From Clostridia bacterium (GTDB taxonomy: Bacteria > Bacillota > Clostridia > Oscillospirales > Acutalibacteraceae): a stretch of DNA of 64,000 nt. The stretch is taken from the NCBI GenBank assembly GCA_017416765.1, contig JAFQBE010000034.1, forward strand, positions 25,757-89,756. The letters run 5' to 3'. Below are positions 55,201 to 63,012 of this stretch, piece after piece (position 1 is the first letter of the stretch; every line of letters starts with the position of its first letter). The notes below the pieces were generated by a model, which searched no databases, had not been told where the DNA came from, and worked only from the letters and a program-made list of their open reading frames with translations. The translations under genes and the position numbers were made by a program.

Positions 55201-58011
55201 AAGCATAATACCGCTGAATCTGGTATCGTTCGTATGTGCGGCAAAAGGAGCTTTAAGCCATACCTCTGTATTAAATGTAACATCGTTTTCGCCGTCCGTC
55301 AAGCTGCTTACATCAATTTGGCTGTATGCTCGGCTTAAATCAAGCGGTGAAGCGCTTACGGAATACACTGTTTCACCTGTTGCACCGTCAATTGGGCGAG
55401 CGTTATTTATATTCAACTTTGCTTGGCTTTCAGCTGTTGCGTTGGTAAGTGTCTGCGAAGCAAGCAGGTTTGTTCCTTCATCGCTTGATACACTTGCTTT
55501 AAGCTCGCCATCGGAATAGTAGTAGGTGGCAGAACCTTCATTTTCCGAGTCGAATGTACTACGGATTTCGTAATTCTTATCGTAGTATACTGTTTGAGTA
55601 TATGAGGGTGTATTCTCATCTCCGTCATATTCGGTATATACTCTTTCGTACGGAGAAATAATATCAAATTCAACCCTTTGATCAAAGAGATATTGGTTAT
55701 TATCTGCATCATAAACCCGTTTTGTGTATGCTGAAACACGCCCATTTGTATACTCAATTTCCAAACGTGATTGGTCTATGTTTTCAATTAATATAAGGTT
55801 GTTGTTGCTATCGTATTCATAACGAACAGTTTCACCGTCAGCATAGGTTGCAGTTTTAAACAACGGAACTTCAGGGGTAGTAGTGTCGTATGTATATGTA
55901 ACCGAAATATTTGAGGCTGTCTGTGAGCCATTTGGTGTAACAGTTATCCTTTCGCCGGAACTCGTGTATGCTCCTATTTCCGATACTGTGCGCGGGGTAG
56001 AATACGGGTCGGGAATAGTAAGGCGAATTTCTCTGCCTGCACCATCAGTTATTTTACCGATAGTAGAAGAATACGCAAATGAAATTTGCAAAGAGGAATC
56101 ATTTTGTTTGTTAATTATCTTGTTTATCCTACCGTCGGAAGTGAATCTGTACTGATATTCTTCATCTTCAAAATACATGTTTGAAAAATCACTTAAACTT
56201 GAAGCATCAGATTCTATCCATAAAACGGTTTTTTCGCCGTCCGGGCTCACATATTTCTGCGTTCCATCTTCAAGCGTTTCTTCAAGGTTAAAATACAACC
56301 ATTTTCCGTCAGCACCGATATATCTGTGTACACCGCTGCTGTAAATAAGTCTTCCATAATAATTCCATTGCCAGTTTGTGCCGGCACCGTCACCCCTTGT
56401 CCATGAAAAACCTGACGAATTATATAGCGCACTATCATAAATTCTGCACAAGTTAACCGGCATAAGGTTACCCGCTAAGCCAAGTTCTTCGCGAACTACT
56501 ACCAAGGTGTTAGTAATATCATTAACATAGGCAGTACCGGCTCTACCCATATCTATGCTGTGAAACTCAAAATCTTCATCAAGACCGTAGGCAAGTTTAT
56601 AGTTAATTGTAAACAATGGTCGTTTTGATGAAAGACCATCTTCATTGCCGATTTTTACATTGCAATATTCACCTGAATCAGTAATAGGTTTTATTGCAAA
56701 ACCGTAATTATTTGTAACACCGATATTCCACATATTAAAGGCTTCGGTAATATCAAAAGTATATGTACCTGCCGTTGCTATTGTATGAGCATCTATATAA
56801 TCATTACTACTTTGCGGTATTGCTGTGGTTTCTGTTGACCACTCCTCATTTACAAGGCTGAGCCCAATCGTGTTTGTAAATCCATTATCTATAGATAACG
56901 GTGCACAGTAAAGGGCTACTGTAGCATCTGTTATTATACGCTCACCTAAAAGCAAAGAGTTTTCAATATTCAGAAGCATTTGTGAATTGTATGCTGTTTC
57001 ATTTTCTGTATACTTCTGAACATACATATATGATGTTGTATCGCCCGTATAGTTGCCTACACAAGCATTCACTATATGACTTCTGCTGTAAGTTACAACT
57101 GTAGGGTCTAAAACGACAGGATAAACTCGGCTTTTATCTTCTAACCAAGCTGTGGACGGTAAATAAGTTATAAGGTTGCCGGTTCGGCTTCGATATATAT
57201 TTACCTGAATATCATTACTTGTGTTGCCTGAATTATCATACATATACGGTGAAAGAATAGTAAAAGTTTCTTCTCTATCAGCATTATAGAAGCTAATACT
57301 GTTATCTTGATTAAGTTCCCATGACATTCCGGGAGCAGAAAAAGAAAAGCTTAATGCATATCCCATATCAGGTGCAGAATTGAAGATAATGTTTTCTTTT
57401 AGTCCGTTTTCAATTACCAAATATTCAATATCCGTATCATCAAATACATCTTCATATTTAATTTTTGAAATATTATCTTCTATTGATACTGCAGTTTCAT
57501 CAGCTGTTAACTGTACAGGTTTATTATCAATTATTTCAGAAGATTTTTCTGTAGAAACTCCGCTCAATTTAAAATTAAGTTTATAAGAATTATTAGCTAT
57601 TGAAATGTTGTTATCTGAACCGAGTTTGTCCGGCAAAGAAACCGTGAACGAATTTGCTTTGTTTTGCCAAACATCTTCTTCATTGATAGTCGTTTTTTCT
57701 AAAGTGTTGTCAATATCTTTCAAAGTTCCATCTTCATCATAATAATGAATAGGTGTAGTAGAAATGATATCAACTTTTGTTCCATCTTTTCTGTTGAATG
57801 TTTTTGTATATTCATTGGTTTTTTCTTCTGTTTCAAGTAAGATTTCAGCAGGTTCTGATTTAACTGAACTCTCTTCTGAAACTTGTGCTGATTCAAGTTT
57901 TTTAGTTTCTTTTATATTTGCAGCAATTACCGAGAAAGGCAAAATCTGCAAAACAATTATGACAGATAAAATAATAGATATGGTTTTCAAAAGTATTCTG
58001 CATTTTTTCAT
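52264..58011 (-). CDS. RHS/YD-repeat polymorphic toxin with nuclease-like tip
   Basis: Secreted giant protein of 1915 residues. A signal peptide (residues 1-30) is followed by a DNRLRE-type beta domain (about 310-470), a long array of YD repeats, and the RHS core motif GYYYLQSRYYDPLWGRFINA. A Cys-rich patch with ten cysteines sits near residues 1022-1052 (CVCGSACEYGEGCPC and neighbours). After YTDPTGH comes the variable toxin tip of about 210 residues. It contains EIDIVATKNSKNYLWEVKP, matching a PD-(D/E)XK nuclease core (Asp1775, Glu1788, Lys1790), then a hydrophobic helix pair (LLTATIAVGAIAITTL, and LMGGLTMAIQIFV). I start at ATG 58011 rather than the GTG nine bases upstream, which is too close to AAGGA. 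The tip is AT-richer than the body. Confidence 0.85.
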   Translation of the reverse strand: MKKCRILLKTISIILSVIIVLQILPFSVIAANIKETKKLESAQVSEESSVKSEPAEILLETEEKTNEYTKTFNRKDGTKVDIISTTPIHYYDEDGTLKDIDNTLEKTTINEEDVWQNKANSFTVSLPDKLGSDNNISIANNSYKLNFKLSGVSTEKSSEIIDNKPVQLTADETAVSIEDNISKIKYEDVFDDTDIEYLVIENGLKENIIFNSAPDMGYALSFSFSAPGMSWELNQDNSISFYNADREETFTILSPYMYDNSGNTSNDIQVNIYRSRTGNLITYLPSTAWLEDKSRVYPVVLDPTVVTYSRSHIVNACVGNYTGDTTSYMYVQKYTENETAYNSQMLLNIENSLLLGERIITDATVALYCAPLSIDNGFTNTIGLSLVNEEWSTETTAIPQSSNDYIDAHTIATAGTYTFDITEAFNMWNIGVTNNYGFAIKPITDSGEYCNVKIGNEDGLSSKRPLFTINYKLAYGLDEDFEFHSIDMGRAGTAYVNDITNTLVVVREELGLAGNLMPVNLCRIYDSALYNSSGFSWTRGDGAGTNWQWNYYGRLIYSSGVHRYIGADGKWLYFNLEETLEDGTQKYVSPDGEKTVLWIESDASSLSDFSNMYFEDEEYQYRFTSDGRINKIINKQNDSSLQISFAYSSTIGKITDGAGREIRLTIPDPYSTPRTVSEIGAYTSSGERITVTPNGSQTASNISVTYTYDTTTPEVPLFKTATYADGETVRYEYDSNNNLILIENIDQSRLEIEYTNGRVSAYTKRVYDADNNQYLFDQRVEFDIISPYERVYTEYDGDENTPSYTQTVYYDKNYEIRSTFDSENEGSATYYYSDGELKASVSSDEGTNLLASQTLTNATAESQAKLNINNARPIDGATGETVYSVSASPLDLSRAYSQIDVSSLTDGENDVTFNTEVWLKAPFAAHTNDTRFSGIMLSAFDSEGNETVSASYAIDTSIAGWQYMLCCITVPAGTEYINLHVLNDYQVSPLYFAGLEFYESDFSFYFDANDIDVEENGTMEPATCVCGSACEYGEGCPCTCTSAADCVCVCCHATTTTNYDSAGNLIYSATSDGSKTISETYTYTEDKNFLATASDSLGNTVEYSYNTLNGTLTSFKDAEDNTVNYSYDAMLGLAYVSQAVSNEYYGGEPFTISNTYGYTDDRLTSISTGNGVNYSFTYDPFGNQKTVKVGNQTLASYSYGTGANRSQMNSVTFGNGQVVSYTYDTDGNITAIECDSAHSGYEYTYTYAGGELSSATDRKTGFVTTYGETTYTVKNSSGNVVYQSSYDEDDNFVETANGYVFTYDYAELTNGGYSETTGKTTSAFTVGNGTDALTQTSVTDYFGRKESTVTRFGGWEDANKITTNYSYKSVGNNTSEIPESISAVINPVSGHARSFTWEYTYDANGNITSETVPGSIDRTDYYYDEAGQLLEAVNLTWDTYTEYDNGGNVTYKYIIWTDSTGENGIEEEYIFEYGNENWPDQLTKVNDKPITYDAIGNPLTYDGKTYTWTAGRELASIATADMSLAFKYNDSGLRTHKTVTQNGVTATYTYAWSQDGRLISQTDGTTTLHFIYDENDEIIGFAKLTADSSEMYYYVKNLQGDVYAIVNSNGTVVAEYLYDAWGYLLEITGSQADTLGILNPIRYRGYYYDTETGYYYLQSRYYDPLWGRFINADSYIKIGFYYSTANMMPYCNNNPIIYTDPTGHMSVTLLNNMVDVTNSSIFDDSQIAVLVLLLNGKNLYTAFHELAQLFIARKLKAKGYINIQLEKIFSKKEIDIVATKNSKNYLWEVKPLGTDASKQVKEYCKLSGYSKGKNIGTIEIILFKHLKMKITFDNNGGAFYSFYLNLKKVKNTELSKILKKALLTATIAVGAIAITTLTDNLITGGTGVVNDIPMLMGGLTMAIQIFVKSLSKAII

Positions 58012-58433
58012 GATAATCACTATTCCTTTCTTTAATGATAATGAATTATTAGTTGTTTTTATTGTAGTAACTTTTTAAACCATTTCAATTATGCCTCCTG
58101 AATGTTAATATGAAGACTATTAATCAGTTGTATAATTCAAAAACCTTTATAACATATTTATTGAAATAAAATGCCAACAGTAACACGTTTTCGCAAAATT
58201 AATTTATTTTCTACTATTTTTACATAGAGTTCACATATTATTTGTTGAAGATTACAATTAAAATAATTGTCGCATAAAACAAAAAGCTACCGCAAAAATG
58301 CGATAGCTCAACTGCCATATTAAACGTTAGCATAACATGTTATAATTTTTGTCTAAGAATAATTATTTTATTAAAATCACAAATATTTGATAAACTATTT
58401 ACACATTCGTAAAATAATTTGTTTTGAAACACA
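58012..58433. other. Upstream region of the RHS gene and end of the TIR operon
   Basis: No gene is seen. The region is very AT-rich, with a stray AGGAGG at 58095-58100 on the minus strand not followed by a useful reading frame. The RHS promoter must lie here, but no clear -35/-10 pair stands out. Confidence 0.4.
58277..58307 (-). terminator. Terminator of the TIR operon
   Basis: Read on the minus strand, GCTATCGCA pairs with TGCGGTAGC (one G-U pair) around TTTT, followed by TTTTTGTTTT. It lies about 130 bases after the last gene of the operon. Confidence 0.75.
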
Positions 58434-59162
58434 CTATTTTATGTAGTTATGGTGAACCCAACCATCAACATCATTATCGACTATTATGTGACACCATTTC
58501 TCATCTTCGCTGTACTCTATAAAGAGTACATGAGTTCCTTTTTTTAAAATCTTCAAAGATGGATATGAAGTTCCCGGACCCTCTCTGAAATTGACATCTT
58601 TAATAATCTGTTTTTGTTCAAGCGATGGTTCTTCTGTGATTTCATCTTCACCATTTGATTCAATAATTATTGGTTTATAGGTTGATGCAATTTGAAGTTG
58701 TTCATTTTCAAATTTATTATATATATTTGAAACGACAGAAATCATATCAATATATTCCTTATTGACAACGGAGTTCAACATATCAGGTAGGGATACTAAA
58801 AGAATTACAATCAGGTATAGTAGAATGAATTTGCCTATGTGTAATTTCTTTCCGAATTTACCTTTTATTTTATTGATGCTCAAAAAATATCTTTCCATCA
58901 GAGAGGAGCATTTGTTTGCTACCTGTATGTAATTCTTCCTGAAAACAAATCGAAAAATATAATCAGACAAAATCACATAAAGAATTTTCACAGCTTTTTG
59001 CAAAACAGCTAAAAATATTTTTATTATTTTCGGAAATATTAACACCGCAGCAATCCATGTTGCTAACACCAATACTGCAATAACCAAAGCAGCTCTCGAA
59101 AGCTGAGGCCAATCGCTTATTTGTGACCATAATCCGTAATAAATATCCTCAATTTTTTCCAT
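58434..59162 (-). CDS. Two-TM protein with C-terminal SH3b domain
   Basis: Membrane protein of 242 residues. Membrane segments lie at about residues 21-45 (VIAVLVLATWIAAVLIFP) and 110-130 (FILLYLIVILLVSLPDML), with a basic helical region between them. After an acidic linker the last 60 residues form a bacterial SH3 domain (VNFREGPGTSYPSLKILKKG, then WCHIIVDNDVDGWVHHNYI). SH3b domains bind peptides or cell-wall material. The ATG at 59162 has AAAGGGTG eight bases before it and is preferred to the GTG at 59171. It is the last gene of the four-gene TIR operon. Confidence 0.75.
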   Translation of the reverse strand: MEKIEDIYYGLWSQISDWPQLSRAALVIAVLVLATWIAAVLIFPKIIKIFLAVLQKAVKILYVILSDYIFRFVFRKNYIQVANKCSSLMERYFLSINKIKGKFGKKLHIGKFILLYLIVILLVSLPDMLNSVVNKEYIDMISVVSNIYNKFENEQLQIASTYKPIIIESNGEDEITEEPSLEQKQIIKDVNFREGPGTSYPSLKILKKGTHVLFIEYSEDEKWCHIIVDNDVDGWVHHNYIK

Positions 59163-59174
59163 TTTGTACACCCT

Positions 59175-60101
59175 TTATTCATCAATAGCCTGATAAGGAT
59201 TGTTGTCATTTGTGATTCCTTGCAAGCGTTCGCTATTAGCTTTTTTACTATTTTCTAAAGACGAAGCAGAAATTGCAGGAAGTTGATTCTTAAGCGCCGC
59301 TGTTGCTTGCTCCTCTGTAAGCATTCCATCATCAACAAGTTTTTTAAATAAATTGCTTAAATTATTAAATTGTTTTATTTTTTCTTCAAAATCATTACTT
59401 CTTATTTGCTTAAGCTCGCCATATGCTTCTGATATTGACTTTTTCCCTGATACAACATCAGTAAGAATAGCTGTCGTATCAGAAATTGTGGTATTTGAAA
59501 GATCTGCAGCTGCCTCTAACTCTAACCGTTTGAGTTCAGCTTCATTGTCAATTGATATTTTTTTCTTCAGATGCCCTCTATACAATTCATCATTTTCAAT
59601 CGATACTTTTATATTCGAAACTTTGGCACCAATAAGCTCTGAGGTAAGAGCTGTTTGTTTTGATTCCAAATCGCTCAGTAAAGAAGCTAATTCATCTGGG
59701 TTATATAAGAGGGCCATATCTTTAATTGTATTCTCAATACTTGAACTGACAAAAGAACACATATCGCCAATTTTTAATTTATATATTTCAATGGGATTAT
59801 TGACCAAACAAGAAGCTATAACAGCAAACTTAAATTTGTTTACCATATTGGCAGAAAATGCCTCAAATGAAAATTCAATATTGTGCGCTGATATATCTAC
59901 TCTTATTTGCTTGCTATATTTTCCGTTTCGTATTTGGCCGATTGGAATCGAATTACGGTTTTGACTATTGATTTCAAGTATTCCGTTTTCTCCTGAAAGC
60001 AGAATCGCTTCTCCATTTGAAGGAACTGGAAGTTTTACAAAAAATCCGGTTGTATAAGGTGACTCACTAATTATAGGGTTATAAGTTTTTATTATTGACA
60101 T
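59175..60101 (-). CDS. SPFH/band-7-like protein (tentative)
   Basis: Protein of 308 residues without a membrane segment. A beta-rich N-terminal domain (ILLSGENGILEINSQNRNSI, then RVDISAHNIEFSFEAFSAN and FKFAVIASCLVNNPIEIYKL) leads into a long helix rich in Glu, Ala and Lys (KKISIDNEAELKRLELEAAA). This order recalls SPFH/stomatin proteins, which form membrane-bound rings; the match is by eye and tentative. The C-terminus ends in a disordered Asn/Ser stretch. The start follows AAAGGAG and overlaps the preceding gene by 10 bases. It may form a scaffold for the TIR system. Confidence 0.5.
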   Translation of the reverse strand: MSIIKTYNPIISESPYTTGFFVKLPVPSNGEAILLSGENGILEINSQNRNSIPIGQIRNGKYSKQIRVDISAHNIEFSFEAFSANMVNKFKFAVIASCLVNNPIEIYKLKIGDMCSFVSSSIENTIKDMALLYNPDELASLLSDLESKQTALTSELIGAKVSNIKVSIENDELYRGHLKKKISIDNEAELKRLELEAAADLSNTTISDTTAILTDVVSGKKSISEAYGELKQIRSNDFEEKIKQFNNLSNLFKKLVDDGMLTEEQATAALKNQLPAISASSLENSKKANSERLQGITNDNNPYQAIDE

Positions 60102-61627
60102 ATCAATTTCTCCTTTGAATTATTTTGTATGAATAACATATTGTTTAAATAGGCAATCATATGTGCAGAAAAATCAGGCAAGCTGTCCCTGCTCTTAGTT
60201 AGCCAAGATATCACTCTTTCGAAATCTTCTTTTTTTCCGGTAAACGCCAATTCTCTGATAAACTTTTCTGTGCTTGCCCATTCTCCGGAATTAGCATTGT
60301 ATTCAGCAAAAAAAGAATTAAGTATTTCAAACAGGTTCTTTCGCATATGATGATAGCCCAATACATAATGTATTATCGGTCGCATTTTTTCTCTTGTGTT
60401 TTTTGAGTTTGAACTGTTTACAAAAACAAGCAATTTATGTATTTCATCTGTAGTAAAATAATCAAAGAGTAATAACCATAAAAATGTTTGTGCAATATAA
60501 TCTTTTTCACTTTTTTGACTACAGTTGGTAAAATGGGAGTTCAGAATATTAATAATACTGTTTGAAATAAACTCAGAGCGATGAGCAAAACCCATTATGT
60601 ACATAAAATACTTTTCTTTTCTTCTTTCTGACGAAAAAAGACATTTGTTAATTACATCGAGCATTTTTCCTTCGCATTTTTGAGCATACCCCTTTGCCCA
60701 AAGTCTAAAGCTTACCATCCATAAATCATTTTTTTCGCTTATCCACTGAAGTAGCAGATTCTCAACATTATCTTTGTTAAGATTTTTTTCGTAAAAGCGT
60801 TCTATAATCATAGAAAGCGTAGATATATTGTAGTTATTAAGATTTTTGCGTAATTTGGTTATAATTTTTGATATCGTATAGTCAAAATCAATGGTAGCAT
60901 ACTCAGCGACTCCGTTTTGAGCGGTTGCACTTAAAAACCAATCGTTTGAGAGACCGATATGTAACAACCAATCTATCACTACGCTTCGAAATTGAGGATA
61001 CATAATCCATAGCCAAATTCGAATTCTTTCGGCCATAGTTTCATCTGAAAAACAAATACAGTTAGTATCTATCAATCCAGTGTGTGTATTGCGTTTGACA
61101 GAAAGAGTTCTCATAAATGCAGTTTTCAGCAAACGATATCTTGACTCGAAAGGAGAATCAAGCTTTAAGTCTTCCTGTGTCGGTTGGGTTAACTCATCCA
61201 ACCGTGATTTAAGTTCATCACATACATAATCAAAATTTCTTTCTTCAATTCGATCTAAAGAAGCTACTGCAATAAGTGCCGATAGCGTTTTTGTGTTCTT
61301 GTATTGATCAACAAACTTTTCAAAATCATCTTCACTTTTAATCTGTGATTTTTCTTTAGACACTTTACTTGCTAAAGCATTTGACTCACTTCTTTGAATA
61401 TCACTATCATTAATTGTGTCGGCATTGATCACATTTGAATAATCACCATACATATTAATCGTTATATATGGCAGATTTTTATCACTATTTTGGTTTAATG
61501 TTGTTATTAAATCAATAAGTTCTTTGGCTTTTCCCTCATGCTTTTCATCTGTTTTATCAGCGACATTGCTTTCTTCTGAATATTCTTCGTTAATATTTTC
61601 TTGGAATGTTTCCTTAATATCAGTCAT
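60092..61627 (-). CDS. Large helical partner protein with N-terminal signalling-type motif
   Basis: Protein of 511 residues with no recognised family and no P-loop. The first 50 residues are acidic and disordered. Residues 56-78 (core ITINMYGDYSNVINADTIND) then carry a motif that matches the C-terminus of the TIR protein without gaps: N, aromatic, G, three residues, NV, aliphatic, later I..S.IQ. The remaining 430 residues look like all-helical HEAT/TPR-type repeats rich in Trp and Phe (IWLWIMYPQFRSVVIDWLLH). I infer a sensor or adaptor that contacts the TIR protein through the shared motif. GAGGA precedes the ATG; the TIR gene lies 10 bases upstream. Confidence 0.6.
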   Translation of the reverse strand: MTDIKETFQENINEEYSEESNVADKTDEKHEGKAKELIDLITTLNQNSDKNLPYITINMYGDYSNVINADTINDSDIQRSESNALASKVSKEKSQIKSEDDFEKFVDQYKNTKTLSALIAVASLDRIEERNFDYVCDELKSRLDELTQPTQEDLKLDSPFESRYRLLKTAFMRTLSVKRNTHTGLIDTNCICFSDETMAERIRIWLWIMYPQFRSVVIDWLLHIGLSNDWFLSATAQNGVAEYATIDFDYTISKIITKLRKNLNNYNISTLSMIIERFYEKNLNKDNVENLLLQWISEKNDLWMVSFRLWAKGYAQKCEGKMLDVINKCLFSSERRKEKYFMYIMGFAHRSEFISNSIINILNSHFTNCSQKSEKDYIAQTFLWLLLFDYFTTDEIHKLLVFVNSSNSKNTREKMRPIIHYVLGYHHMRKNLFEILNSFFAEYNANSGEWASTEKFIRELAFTGKKEDFERVISWLTKSRDSLPDFSAHMIAYLNNMLFIQNNSKEKLICQ

Positions 61628-61637
61628 ATTGCTGTCC

Positions 61638-62207
61638 TCAAGATTTGTTAGTATCAGTTGTTCTTGGTTGTATTTGAGAGTTCGATATATTGTTCACGTA
61701 AAGGACATTATTATTGTTGCCAAAATTATTTATTATTGATTTATGAGCAGAATTTGAAACATTTGGGGCTTTGTTTGAAAAATCTGTTTTATCTTTTCTT
61801 ATCTTTTCGTTGATATAATAAGCAACTTCACTTTCAACAGTTTTGTCTGCCGATAAGTATACTATGTCTTTGCTCATCCAATCCAATCTGGCGCTTCCGA
61901 ACACAACCGGAATGATAAAACGTTGTTTTTCCGTTGCTTGTCTTAATTTAATAATTGATGCTTCTTGTCGTGTATATTCCTTTGATAAATATTTTTCAGA
62001 AATAAAAACTACTACATAATGACACTCATCGTTATACACTTTATTAAGGTATATCAATAAATCTTCACCGATCATATTTCCTTGTTCTGCGGGTGCGAAA
62101 AACACTTTTAATTGATAACGCTCTTTTAAAAGCTTTATAACTCTACCAACATATTCTTCGTCTTCTGTTGCGTAAGATATACCGACATCATATTTGTAAT
62201 CTGACAC
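61638..62207 (-). CDS. TIR-domain effector with C-terminal signalling-type motif
   Basis: Protein of 189 residues. The TIR domain covers residues 6-130: YDVGISYATEDEEYVGRVI (box 1), VFFAPAEQGNMIGEDL and VVVFISEKYLSKEYTRQEAS. Glu82 in YTRQE fits the catalytic Glu of NAD-cleaving TIR enzymes. After a short Ser/Asn linker, residues 158-180 (INNFGNNNNVLYVNNISNSQ) form an Asn-rich motif that matches the neighbour's N-terminal motif. I prefer the GTG at 62207, eight or nine bases after AAAGGA, to the ATG at 62216, which directly touches that site. It is the first gene of the operon and probably the killing enzyme of an immune system. Confidence 0.82.
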   Translation of the reverse strand: MSDYKYDVGISYATEDEEYVGRVIKLLKERYQLKVFFAPAEQGNMIGEDLLIYLNKVYNDECHYVVVFISEKYLSKEYTRQEASIIKLRQATEKQRFIIPVVFGSARLDWMSKDIVYLSADKTVESEVAYYINEKIRKDKTDFSNKAPNVSNSAHKSIINNFGNNNNVLYVNNISNSQIQPRTTDTNKS

Positions 62208-62410
62208 TAAAACCATCCTTTCGTATCTGTTTGTTGAATTTTCAATTGAAATTATCTTAGAATTTGGGAATAACTAAACACTCATATAGTGCATATGACA
62301 AAAAATGATAAAAGTAACGCAAAATTTGTAAAAAAGTTTTATAAATGTAAAAAAGTCAAAAAAGCATGATTTTTTGAAATTTTTGGGCTGAAAAATGCAT
62401 AGTAAATAAA

Positions 62411-62496
62411 CAGGATAGCTCCCGAATTAACGAGAGCTATCCTGTTTGATTTTAGTGCTTGTCGGGGTCAATCATAGAACCTTCCTCTGATTGGTG
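62411..62496. repeat. Dispersed hairpin repeat, copy 3
   Basis: Hairpin GATAGCTCCC/GAGAGCTATC (62414-62441), then GTCAATCATAGAACCTTCCT CTGATTGG. The left part separates the TIR promoter region from the gene at 62452; the right part encodes the last residues of that gene (HQSEEGSMIDPDKH). Confidence 0.75.
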
Positions 62497-62988
62497 ACGA
62501 TTCTGAAGGATGAATTTTTCTAAGTGGCTATCAATATACACAGTATCATTTCGTTCCTTAATCAATGCACAAAGACAACTATATAATTTTCTATGTTTTT
62601 GAAAACAAAAAGATATTGTGATTTCATGTGGGAGATTCTTAGCTTTAATTTTTATTGCCCAAATGCCAAGCAATGGTAATGTTCTTGATGTCACACTCCA
62701 CACATCCACATATTTAACATTAAAAGATATTGGATGAATTTTTCCTTTAAATCTAAAGGAATTGAAAAACATCTGCTCATCCGAAAGAGTTATATACTTG
62801 TTAAAATATTCTCCACCATACATAAAAGCACAACTTATTAAAAACGCTGAAACTAATAATATCACATTGTTAAATTGCTTTTTCTCCACATCGATAAAAA
62901 AGCCCAAGGTAAACAAAATAGTCATAACTATTAATGCTGTAAATATCAAACAACATACAAAAGCTATTTTACTATATTTATATCTCAT
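62452..62988 (-). CDS. Two-TM PH-like protein, putative immunity protein of the second RHS toxin
   Basis: Membrane protein of 178 residues. Two or three hydrophobic segments (FVCCLIFTALIVMTILFTLG, and ILLVSAFLISCAFMYGG) precede a beta-rich domain with NSFRFKG, LPLLGIWAIKI and LPHEITISFCF. It is a paralogue of the gene at 15319-15798. It starts 24 bases after the second RHS gene, after AGGAG, so an immunity role is likely by position. Its last 14 residues come from the dispersed repeat, as in the gene after the first RHS toxin. Confidence 0.65.
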   Translation of the reverse strand: MRYKYSKIAFVCCLIFTALIVMTILFTLGFFIDVEKKQFNNVILLVSAFLISCAFMYGGEYFNKYITLSDEQMFFNSFRFKGKIHPISFNVKYVDVWSVTSRTLPLLGIWAIKIKAKNLPHEITISFCFQKHRKLYSCLCALIKERNDTVYIDSHLEKFILQNRHQSEEGSMIDPDKH

Positions 62989-63012
62989 AACAACTCCTCC
63001 AATGTTTCAAAC

